Positions 49,501-58,429 of a stretch of 64,000 nucleotides of DNA are shown piece by piece. Every line of letters begins with the position of its first letter. Position 1 is the first letter of the stretch. The stretch is taken from assembly GCF_032118995.1 (NCBI RefSeq), contig NC_092655.1, forward strand, positions 12,658,406-12,722,405. Reading direction: 5' to 3'. A program made the translations under genes and the position numbers. The notes beneath the pieces were generated by a model, which worked only from the letters and a program-made list of their open reading frames with translations, did not search any database and was not told the origin of the DNA. The stretch comes from Asterias amurensis. Taxonomy: Eukaryota > Echinodermata > Asteroidea > Forcipulatida > Asteriidae.

Positions 49501-52285
49501 AAGACTTTACCTTCCCATATGTTGAGTGTAGCAGCTTTTGTCTGTACGCACATTACATTGAAACCTTCTGTTGGATCTGGAGGCCCTGAGCTTTCAGAAT
49601 GTGTCAGGCAGCGTAGCAGACTGCTTTTGCCGGAGTTATCAAGACCCAAAACCAAGATGCGCTTCTCCGGTAAATCCTGAAATATTATATGTAAAAGAAT
49701 ATGTACATTTTAAATGGACATATTCAGGAAAATAAAAACTCTTGCAACAATACTTCTGCTACAGATCAGGGCCAAATTTCATAGAGCTGCTAAGCGGTCG
49801 CACTAAATACCGACAACTCACAACCCCTCACGACAACAAATTTTTAATGCACTTTAAAAGAACATAAGTCCACCATCAAATAAATGTAAAAGAGTCGTAC
49901 ATGTATGCATCTAACTCACTGTTGAAAAAATTGTATTTTTAACTGCAAAAAAAAAGGTTGTTTTACCCTGAATTAGTAACGACCGCAAAAATTTGCCATG
50001 TTGTCTTTCGACGTACAGTACCTGTAGTACCTGGATGTTACCATTATACTGCTGGGGTAAATTCTAAGGGTTGAGTTGTATTTTTGCCTTCTTTTTGGTA
50101 TTAGCTGCTGCTTATTTCTGTAATGTAAAATTACTAAGCCGCCAATCTGGAATTTGAAGTTTCAAGGGGAGATCTAAATATCATATTTTGTTCCAACTCC
50201 ATGAGAGGCACATAAATAAAATGGTAAATAATCATCTTGCATTTTGTATTACCTTTGCGGTGTAATGCTAATGGTATCATACAGGTATGTCAAAAGACAA
50301 CACGGCTGATATTACCGTTCGTTACTAAATCTGGTTAAAAAAAAACTATTTTTCACAGGAAAAAAAATATATTTTTCAACCGTTTGAAAGTGATTTAGTA
50401 GATGCATATAACTCTTCTGCATCTTATGTTCAATTGTTCTCATAAAGTGCATTTAAAATTTGTTGTTGTGAGTTGCCGTGAGTAGTTGTGAGTTGTCAAT
50501 ATTCTCAGTGCGACCCCTGCTAAGTGCTTGTGCTAAGCCTAACTAAGCACAACAATTTGCTTAGCATGAAATATATTCCTTGATAAAAACAGGATAACCA
50601 ACCAACCAAACTTCTATTTGTATGGCGCCACCACTTTTTTATTCGATATGTATGATGATTTGAAATAATTTATCGTAGCGTCATACGTTATCGACCCTCA
50701 TATGTTTTCGGTCCCCAACTTTGATTCCCGTTTACTGCGAAATTGTGCAAGCTGCACCGGTGACAGAAGCTATGCAGTTTACTCACGGTCTGTATTTTCA
50801 TCAGGCTTAATCATGCTGAGAATAAAGTTTCCTGTCGTTGGTTATGCTCAAACATTTATAAAATGATTGATTTTTGGTACTAATCACTAGTGCATTATTA
50901 TGCCAACATTCAAGTGAGTCAAAGAAACATCATCCAACCTCGAAAGTTCAAAACAAAACTACTATCTGCTAGATTGAGTTTCATTCTGCTTTAGTCACTA
51001 GATTGATCACGTGAGGTGGTTACTATTTGGGATTCTATGGTGCGCAAATGTGGGGAAAATATTAAAATATTTTAAGTGAAAATGACAACAATTTTTTAAA
51101 TTTATTTACTGCATAACTGTTATAAATTCCGATAAGCGTAATAAATATTAAGTCTACATTTAAGAGAAAATATCATAGATTGGTTTCTTATCTCCTGAAA
51201 CCAAACATTACTGGTCTGAAATGGGGAAAACGGATTGTTATGAAGTGTGAGTGCATCAAGGGGGGGGGGGGGGGGGGTGGGGTGTTTTACTTTCATGCCT
51301 TATGATATCTCTGGATTCTAATATAGTAGCCATAATGCCTTAGGACAAAAATGTAATTAAATTTGTTAAGTACTAATTGAATAATAGGAATAATATTTTT
51401 GATTTACTTTGCCCGCCATACTAGCTTCTGAATATTCAATAAAATACCAACCAATGAAAGGTGTGAAAACATATGACGTTGCTCCAATGTTGTGCATGCA
51501 CTTGTAAGCACTGTCAATGGCGGACTGTCTCTCGCAACGCAAAACCAAAACTTTAAAAATTTCAACACACCATGAAGTGAAAGTGTTATTGTTAAAAAAT
51601 TGGCTAGATGATTTGAAAAAAAAAATATTTAGTTTTTGATTGTGAACAATTTTCCTGTTATCCTACTGAAAACACATGACACCAGGATACCTCAATTGTC
51701 AATTGAGGGGTGACCGAGAGATTTCCCTTTTTGTTAAAATTAGTGAAAAAGTGGTGGCCCCTTTCAGCAAGATAAAAAAAAGGGCAGATGGATGCAGAAT
51801 TTTAGCCCTACTCTGTACAGTTTGTAGTGTAGTGGGATAACTTTCCGTATGGCGCCACCACTTTTTCACTCATTTTTACAAAAAGGGATATCTCATTGAG
51901 GTAAATTAGATACTATATTATTTCATTTCGAATGAAAAAGTGGTGGCGCCATGCGGAAACTTTTCCGTGTAGTGTAACTAAACAGTAAAAGAAACAAGTG
52001 TAAACCACTTGCTTGGGTGTCCCTTGCTTGCAGTCAAACTCGCCATTGGTTCACACACACTTAATAATTGAACAAGAGAAGAAATCCGATTGCCAAAAAT
52101 CAATGTTTTCATACCGTCTCTGCAACCTCCTGGATGGCCATGTCACCCCCTTGAAGCTCGGCAGACTTCCTCCTGTGTCTAAGGATTGCGTAGACAACCC
52201 CAGTAATAACGGCTCCGGACCCAACGATAACCGTAGCCTTTTTCCACAAACACAAATCCCTGAACCAAGTTGCACCTTCCGCCAT
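46579..52285 (-). CDS. ARL10: ADP-ribosylation factor-like GTPase 10, four exons
   Basis: Minus-strand exons: 52285-52115, 49676-49511, 48293-48112, 46746-46579; all GT-AG and in frame; 228 residues (human ARL10 about 244). Instead of a myristoylated Gly2 there is MAEGATWF and then a membrane anchor at about 17-35 (TVIVGSGAVITGVVYAIL), as in ARL10. P-loop GLDNSGKS at 68-75; switch I threonine in PTEGFNV (92-98); G3 is EVGGQ (112-116), with Glu in place of the usual Asp, a change also present in the human protein as I recall it; WENFIKGTDVLVFVVDA follows; G4 NKQD (171-174) spans the last intron. Small GTPase, probably membrane-bound; its cellular role is not well defined. Introns carry a LINE end, SINE-I, MITE-M with a hAT insertion, families R and J. 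The start was chosen at ATGGCGGAAG; an upstream in-frame stretch has no ATG. Confidence 0.95.
46823..47128. repeat. Family T repeat split by MITE-M
   Basis: GGATTTACACAGAAGCCAAG and GCCTCTGTTGCCCTG lie left of MITE-M, and CTGGTGCCCCTTCAAAACTT lies right of it. Joined, these follow the 28414-28508 repeat. Confidence 0.55.
46860..47103. mobile_element. MITE-M copy, full palindrome
   Basis: GGGCCCAATTTCATAGAGCT mirrored by AGCAGCTATATAAAATCGGG(CCC); inner pairs GCACAAAAATTTGCTTAGCA and ACAGGATTACCAACCA. 244 bp, no protein. ARL10 intron 3. Confidence 0.85.
47130..47265. repeat. SINE/LINE tail-like fragment
   Basis: AATAATAATAATAG tract followed by ACTTATATAGCGCCCTAATC and CTCTAGGGCGATGAACAT, resembling the inverted tail of the SINE-I/LINE families (ATATAGCGC motif). 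Confidence 0.4.
47700..48066 (+). mobile_element. LINE 3' end with reverse-transcriptase C-terminus
   Basis: A frame ending at 47961 carries CLPKRLHSTHVPSREGLRSS, then GDGSFSVFEPTLWNSLPNTT and FKRNLKTYLF, the familiar C-terminus of CR1/L2-type LINE ORF2 (FSVxxPxLWNSLP...FKxxLKTYLF). The 3' UTR includes AAGCGCATTGATC and CGCGCTATATAAG and ends in TTATTA repeats. 5'-truncated, sense opposite to ARL10 in whose intron 3 it lies. Confidence 0.8.
48338..48731 (-). mobile_element. tRNA-Leu-derived SINE family I, full copy
   Basis: Minus strand: GGGCGAGCGGTTAAGAGCAC, GTGGGTTCGAATCCCCATCC, GGGACGTAAAGCCGTTGGTC, then CTTTTGGCAAAAGGCGCGTT and an ATT tail. Collinear with the 9873 copy over its whole length. 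ARL10 intron 2, same strand as the gene. Confidence 0.85.
49246..49422 (+). repeat. Family R repeat, copy 2
   Basis: AGGCCTGTATGTCTCGTTTT ... GGAGGCAATCGCCTTCGTTG ... AGTATCAGGCC, as at 30769-30943. ARL10 intron 2. Confidence 0.7.
49768..50612. mobile_element. MITE-M copy split by a hAT-like element
   Basis: GGGCCAAATTTCATAGAGCTG at the left and AGCACAACAATTTGCTTAGC, ATAAAAACAGGATAACCAAC at the right belong to one MITE-M half; 722 bp of hAT-like DNA separates them. ARL10 intron 1. Confidence 0.7.
49795..50516. mobile_element. hAT-like element with 8-bp target duplication
   Basis: Inverted ends GGTCGCACTAAATACCGACA / GTTGTGAGTTGTC...AGTGCGACC, and CTGCTAAG repeated directly on each side (49787-49794, 50517-50524). 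722 bp, no reading frame of note, so non-autonomous. Inserted in a MITE-M. Confidence 0.8.
50619..50692. mobile_element. MITE-J fragment
   Basis: TATGGCGCCACCACTTTTTT, ATTCGATATG and GCGTCATACGTTATC: shortened J element with a degraded right arm. Confidence 0.5.
51259..51286. repeat. Poly-G tract
   Basis: About 19 G followed by TGGGGTG. Other mononucleotide tracts lie at about 31385-31400 (C), 53777-53812 (C then A) and 59602-59619 (G). Confidence 0.9.
51835..51967 (-). mobile_element. MITE-J copy 5
   Basis: AACTTTCCGTATGGCGCCAC and GTGGTGGCGCCATGCGGAAA are inverted; a loose third arm (AGTGAAAAAGTGGTGGCCCC, about 51745) lies to its left. ARL10 intron 1. Confidence 0.75.
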
Positions 52286-52289
52286 GTTA

Positions 52290-53270
52290 CTTCGGTAACC
52301 CAGTAGGTCTTGACCTGTCACACTGTTTTTTCCAATTCATTACGTTTACGTGTGAAGTGCATTTTCTAGCGGTGGGGATGATCCAGACTGTTTCTGAAAG
52401 ACTGGGACTGGACAAAAGAGACGAGCGCCCTCTAATGGCGGAGAAGAGAACAGCGGTCAAACAAACACGCAAAAGCAGTTTGTTTTTGCAGAGAGCAAGT
52501 TTTTGAGTTTTGCAGTAAACAATTTTTTTGAATTCTTTCATCTTAATAAAATTATAGCATTGTACATGAAAAATAAAGCAAGGAGTAACAACGGACCATA
52601 TAAAAGCGATAAGGAAAAAGCTACACTGAAAACTGAAAATAATTATTTTAATTTATTATTATGTTATTGATTTATTTAGTTTGTTTGTTTATTTGTTTGT
52701 AGATGCTTCCAAAAAAGGGACCGCAGTAAAAGTTTCCAAAGGTCCCCAAAGAGGTTGTATGCCTTCAATCTAATAAACTGTGATTCAGTTCAGAAGCTCA
52801 GTAATCGTTTATAACCAGCTTGTTTACTTAAATTTATATAATATCTAGCTATGATGACAAGTAAATAAAACCCAACATGTTTTGGAAACAAAAAGCACAA
52901 AACTTGTACTGGTATACTTCAAAAGTCTCCTGGGGTCATTTTAATTAAATAATTAATCAAACAATTAGTCAAAACTAAAGCACATGGATAATCTCGCGCG
53001 ACCAACAAAACATCTGCCAAACGTGATTATAAAGACTAAAGACTGAGACTGGGTTTTTATAAAGAGGGGGCCTTAGTGTTGACCTCCGTGGTGTAATAAA
53101 AACATTAATTTTGCGTTTTCGAATTGTTATAAGCAGTTTAGACACCGTATTAAAAAAAACTCAAATTGTTTATTTTAATTTTCAATTACTCTTTTTGACC
53201 CACGTCTACTTTGAGTTCGATTACCCCGAGCATGGCGAGGTAGTAGTCCAAATAGTGGCCCATGTAAAAC
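52290..53270. other. ARL10 upstream flank
   Basis: ARL10 5' UTR/promoter lies at the left end; TAACATGGCGGAAGG around the start codon has a YY1-like ATGGCGG. The rest is AT-rich with nothing recognised. Confidence 0.4.
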
Positions 53271-53278
53271 AATGTTAA

Positions 53279-53658
53279 AGGAACACGTTGCCTTGGATCG
53301 GACGAGTTGGTCAAAACAAAAGCGTTTGTAACCGTTTTTTATAAAATGCATATGGTTGGAAAGATGTTTTAAAAGTAGAATACAATGATCCACACAAGTT
53401 TGCCTCGAAATTGCGTGGTTTTCCTTTTACTGTGCGAACTAACATGGTCGGCCATTTATGGGAGTCAAAATTTTGACCCCCATAAATGGCCGACGTGTTA
53501 GTCGACGAGGTAAAAGGAAAACCACGCAATTTCGAGGCATGTCTGTGTGGATCATTGTATTCTACTTTTACATCTTTCTACCCATATGCATTTTATAAAA
53601 AACGGTTACAAACGCTTTTGTTTTGACCAACTCGTCCGATCCAAGGCAACGTGTTCCT
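53279..53658. mobile_element. MITE-C copy, intact palindrome
   Basis: TTAA at 53275-53278 and 53659-53662; halves pair almost perfectly (CGGACGAGTTGGTCAAAACA against GTTTTGACCAACTCGTCCG), unlike other copies whose right arm reads CTTTTCAAAGACC, so this is the most symmetrical copy. Confidence 0.95.
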
Positions 53659-53886
53659 TTAATAGCGGAACTTAGAACCTTTTGCGTCCTAATTAGCAGT
53701 TATATAAAAAGATGATGCCGCATCATCAAAACCATCATCCATAAATACTGTGATTATTTCCAGAAAGAACCCCATAATGACCCCCCCCCCAAAAAAAAAA
53801 AAAAAAAAAAACCCAAAACCCCAAAACTTTGTCAGTCAGGATCACAGAGCGCACGCGTCATAAAATGAATAAACATTACAGGAGAT

Positions 53887-54010
53887 CACGTGACAAAATT
53901 GATAACAAGATGGCGGCGATTTAAATGAATAATATGGGAGCGTCAACCTTCTCAAAATATTTGCAACGTAACGACGGAATTTCTTCTCATTTGTTGAAGT
54001 GTAAACAGAT
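53887..54010 (+). promoter_or_regulatory. Candidate promoter and first exon of an unidentified gene
   Basis: A GATCACGTGAC E-box (53885-53894) is followed 15 bp later by AAGATGGCGGC (53907-53917), a full YY1 consensus that often marks transcription starts. A splice donor CAGAT|gtgagt follows at 54010/54011. Two small frames start here (ATGGCGGCGATTTAA, and an ATG at 53925 open to the donor), so the exon may be 5' UTR or coding. No product is recognised. Confidence 0.4.
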
Positions 54011-54481
54011 GTGAGTATCCTTAAATTTTATGAACTGTTTTGAGTATTGCTTGTGTGAAAATTTAAGACCTATATACTAGAAAATTGCCGTCAAACTAAA
54101 ATCTAGCTTAAAAAAATAACAACAAACACGGACGTCGTCAAATTGTGTGAGTGACAGTTGTGTTTTGAGGCCAGATGAATGTTGACTTGGTTTGGGGTTA
54201 CTCTTTTGTCTCGGTCTTTTCGAGAAAAAAATCCCAATAAAAATAATTTTAGGCATCGATATCAGGATCTAGAGTTCATTTATGCTGTGTCGTCACCCTT
54301 TTCGCTCATATTTATTTAATTCATGTTTTGTACTTCTACGGTACTCTACGTCGTAGGGGGCCTACTTCTACTTTTTCTAGTACTTTCTAGAAACATTAAT
54401 ATTAATAAAGGCTAGTTTCTAGATGTTTCGTATTAATTTTTTAAATTCTTAAAAATTGCAACTTACTTAAATAAAAAAAAA

Positions 54482-54712
54482 CAGCTTACCGCTGATTTCA
54501 CAATGACTAGAATAAATATTGTATCACAATTTCTCGACTTGTGGTTGTGCAACTCATAAATCATCTAGATCATAGATGTTAAAACAATATTTGTATGAGA
54601 GAGATCGGTTGTTGCCAGCTTGGTCATAATGTTGGTGTTTACATTCCCTTGTTGTGGGAGTTTGCCAAATTCCCTTGATGAGGATCGAGGGGAAGATCAG
54701 ATAAACAACAAA
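54482..54712 (+). mobile_element. tRNA-derived SINE family II, 5'-truncated copy
   Basis: CAGCTTACCGCTGATTTCAC, ATGACTAGAATAAATATTGT, GAGAGATCGGTTGTTGCCAG and TTCCCTTGATGAGGATCG then an AACAAACAAC tail. Head missing. Confidence 0.75.
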
Positions 54713-55031
54713 CAACAAACTTGTATTTCCCTGTTTTTATTTTTGGCGGGGTAAAAAAAAAACAATTATTAATAATATTAGGCAAGTGAAAAATAATTTA
54801 CGCCAAACTGAAGGCCGGTGGCGGTTAGTAATTAGAGTCATCATGGTCATGAAGTTGATTGTTGTCATTATCATGTCATATCAAATTCAAACTATAGATG
54901 ATGATTATGACTTAATCATTTCTACTTACTTTACTATTATTATTACACTGCCTACTTGTTAATGTTATTGTTAACAATTAGGTTAGATTTGCGGCAAACA
55001 CCACACCATGTGAAAACCTAGTGTTGGTTTA

Positions 55032-55080
55032 GTTGCGATAACCCTCCTCCCGATGGCGAGGAGGGTTACGTTATCGCAAC
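55032..55080. repeat. Short strong hairpin
   Basis: GTTGCGATAACCCTCCTC faces GAGGAGGGTTACGTTATCGC(AAC) across an 8-base loop, with a 5-base bulge on one side. No flanking element recognised. Confidence 0.7.
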
Positions 55081-55296
55081 TAGTGTTGATGGTTCTGAAA
55101 GGAAGCCGATAACTCAATGCTTCGATCAGTATGCTCTGATTGTCTTCAGTAGAAATACAAAAGTAAACTGCAAACAAAGGCAATTGGTTTTTACAACCGT
55201 GCCACAATTTTTAATTTTATGAGGCCTATGTTATAGTTGAACCAAGTCTAAAACATAAATTACTAATTGTTATTAACAAAATGAATGCCTCTATTT

Positions 55297-55862
55297 TAGG
55301 CCAAGTAATATAAATAACATGTTGCTTGTCCCCGCCCGCCTCGATTTTGGCGGCCGCATCGATTTTTTTAATAAAATAATAAATAAATAAAATAAATTGA
55401 AGTCAATTTACATTATTGATAGCTATTTCAGTTGTACCTTTCATTTTTATTGAGCAATTTCATCATCTTTCTTGCATATGTAGGCCTACAAAAAACGCCA
55501 TCAAAACGCATGAGAAACTTGGTTTTGAAGCGTTTTGCCCTTCACGTTTGCATGCCACTGTTTTATGCACCATGGCGTGATGCTACACACACAGAATAAC
55601 TTTGGAGCAAAAGCGAGAGTAACTCTTTGGAAAGAATAACAATGTATCAAAATAGACACAGAAACACACACAGAATTTCAGGACATACAGAACATACTCA
55701 TAAAACCATAAAAACCATCTTCACAAATATGATATGGCGGCCATATTAGACATGGTGACCATCTTGAAAAAAAATTGAAAATAACAAATAACAAGGACCT
55801 CCCTCACCAACTTTTTCAAAAAGTCCGGACGAGCAACGTGTTATTTATTTTACTTGGCCTTA
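55297..55862. mobile_element. Foldback element family W, copy 1
   Basis: Left TAGGCCAAGTAATATAAATA(ACATGTTGCT) is the inverse of right AGCAACGTGTTATTTATTTT(ACTTGGCCTTA). Interior includes GGCGGCCATATTAGACATGG. A second copy in the opposite orientation follows at 56465-56854. Confidence 0.65.
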
Positions 55863-56304
55863 CTTTTTAGTATATATTGAAAAATTCTTAATTTTGTAAT
55901 CATGAATGGCTTAGAGTGTTCCAACATTTTGATTGTGTGTAGTTGAAATGTGATCACATTTTATACACGTATGATACATGAAAAGAAAAAAGGGCAAAAC
56001 TACCACTAGACATGCCAGAGATGGGCCAATATGAGACAACAACATGAAGAAGAATTAAAATCACTTATGTGATCCACATAATTGTGTCTTATATTAACTA
56101 TAAAACAAAATAAAAATATAAGTTCTAAGAAAATTAACACATTCTAGTATGATTAAAAGTAAACTATTTCAAAATGTAACAGAAATAGGAAAACATAAAA
56201 TAAACAATGGCACCCACAGCAGGTGACATAGTGCCCTACATTTGCTTTTTTGCTGTGGTAGGCCCCCTCAACAACAAAGTTCAACGCCTGATAACAAAGC
56301 AGGA

Positions 56305-56395
56305 AATTTGTTTAGTAATCCTGTTTTTATCAAGGAAGTATGTTCGATGCTAAGCAAATTTTTGTGCTTAGCAGCTCTAAGAAATTGGGCCCAGG
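56305..56395. mobile_element. MITE-M half copy
   Basis: TTAGTAATCCTGTTTTTATC, GATGCTAAGCAAATTTTTGT and GAAATTGGGCCCAGG: the right half of the palindrome only. Confidence 0.6.
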
Positions 56396-56464
56396 TCATA
56401 ATATTTTTTACAAGACCATTAGTCTAAAATAAGAAAGAATCTTTTCCTGAAGTTTTTATAGTAT

Positions 56465-56854
56465 TAAGGCCATGTGAAAAAAATAACATGCTGCTCATCT
56501 GGACTTTTAAAAATGTTGGTTAGAGAGGTCTTTGTTCAGTATTTGTTATTTTCCATTTTGTTTTTATCTTTTGTAAAGATGACCGCCATATGTCTGAGAT
56601 GGGCGCCATAACATACAGACCTTTCTATCAAAGTAACCGACCAAGTTTTTGACAACTGAGGTTGAAAAGCTATGGAAAGCCATAAATGCAAACTAAAAAC
56701 AGATAGTTTGTAGCAACATTTGATTCACGTTATTAAAAAAATAAATAAGCCAATCAAAGTTTTTTTTTTTTTTAATAATAAATGACAAAAATGCGACATC
56801 CAAGTTTGGAGCGAGCAGGGCCGAGTAACATGTATTTTATTTTACTAGGCCTAA
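56465..56854. mobile_element. Foldback element family W, copy 2
   Basis: AAGGCCATGTGAAAAAAATA(ACATGCTGCTCATC) left and GAGTAACATGTATTTTATTT(TACTAGGCCTAA) right. The first 170 bp are an inverted copy of 55717-55862 (e.g. GATGACCGCCATATGTCTGA against CATATTAGACATGGTGACCATC). Confidence 0.65.
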
Positions 56855-56859
56855 ACAAA

Positions 56860-58085
56860 ATTGTCAGATATTTATTAGACTCAAAAAGCCAACATTCCTT
56901 GTTTTTTTTATGCTACTACACAGTTATGTACATGTCCATTATTTTATTCAATTGAAAAACACAAGACTGCCGGACTTGTTCAACCGCGTTTCTGGCCTCA
57001 AGCCTGAAGTCAATTTTGATCCTTGGAGTAAAAGTTGAGCATATAGGATTTTTACAAAAAGTAACCAACAAGCTTGCATTGTACTGTAAGTATGCAGATA
57101 GTTTTTGGCCTAACATACTTCTCATTTTTTGTATTCATAAACTAGATTGTTGAAATCAATCATCACATGTTAGCCCAGCTGACAATATTATTTGGAATTT
57201 TTTATTTTTATTTGTGTGGAGGATGAAATATTTGGGATACATGCTTCATTGCACTATATGTAATTTCCGTCCAGATGTTGCTCATTTCATGCTTGTGTCC
57301 AGGAATGTGTTCCCAAAAGGATGAATGATGCGCATTAAATGTGTACAATATGTGCGTGCGTGTGTGTATGCTGCAGACAATATGCATTGCATATATTGTA
57401 CGGTGTGCATAACATTATCCAGAATTTCATAAACAAATTTATGATAGTATGTGATCTACAATTTGACACTGTTTGCATTTAGCAGAGTCAGTTTTCCACC
57501 CCATCAATTAATTCCCCCTCATCCCCTATTCATCCTGACCTGATTATTTTTATATGAGTGTTGATAAGATTACGATGTACAATGAATAACATCAGATCCC
57601 GTGTGCCCGACTGCTCCCCTCACCATAAGTAGATGCACTATATTCATCCATGCATTAGGTACATGTCATTATGCGTGATTCACAATGATTGTACCTCCAC
57701 ACAGTACATAAAGCGTTGCAGTCTCAGTGGCGACGTGTGTGTGTGTGTGTATGGGGAGGATTTGCCTCTAGGTGCCCCTAAGCAGGTTGGAAATTGGAAG
57801 GAAATTATCATTCAGAGTTTGGGCTGTGTGGGTTGATATTGATGAAGGGAATCTATGTTGCTCCACTCCATATGTGATTGTACCTGATAGCAAAAAGTTC
57901 TCAAATCATACATGTCAAAATTGTCTATAAATTTTCATGTTTGTACAAAGTATTATGTGCAATCCAGTGCATGGAGAGAAAAAGACACCTTCAAATTTTG
58001 CTAACTACAACTTTACTTACCATCATCTCAGTGCTAATACATGTAAGGTCATTAATTGCAATTTCTATGTATTGATCAGAAGGGT
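56860..58085. other. Intergenic, nothing recognised
   Basis: A GT microsatellite lies at 57735-57752. No gene or paired repeat. Confidence 0.45.
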
Positions 58086-58090
58086 GTTAA

Positions 58091-58424
58091 AGATGCTATG
58101 TCAGATTTTTGGCCGATTTGACCCCAAAATTTTGATTTAAAATTCAATAGGTATTTTGATGGGGGTCGAGAAAGTTACAAGCTTTCATTTGAGCCATGGC
58201 TAAAAAAAGTCCGCAAATTATTAGTAGTCAGTGACATAAAGTGCTCAAAATTAGTTTTTGTGTTTTATAAGAAACGTTTTAAATTTTTGTCATGGTTCCT
58301 GACCATTAAAAGTAAAAGTTAAACCTTTTTTCGTTAGAGCGGGTGATACTCTTTGAAATACCATTCACTCAAAAAAATCTATTTTTTAATGTTTGGGGCA
58401 AAAAATCTGACAATTGTAGCATCT
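58091..58424 (+). mobile_element. MITE-H copy 2
   Basis: TTAA at 58087-58090 and 58425-58428; AGATGCTATGTCAGATTTTT left and AAAAATCTGACAATTGTAGC(ATCT) right. Collinear with 12343-12712 but lacking about 35 bp in the middle. Confidence 0.9.
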
Positions 58425-58429
58425 TTAAA

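Noticed and set aside
52013-52541. Plus-strand frames opposite ARL10 exon 1
   Set aside because: They are shadows of the ARL10 coding exon and its 5' flank.
27519-53529. Recurring 65-88-codon frames such as MRGFPFTSSTNTSAIYGGQN
   Set aside because: They are translations of MITE-C palindromes, repeated in every copy and on both strands.
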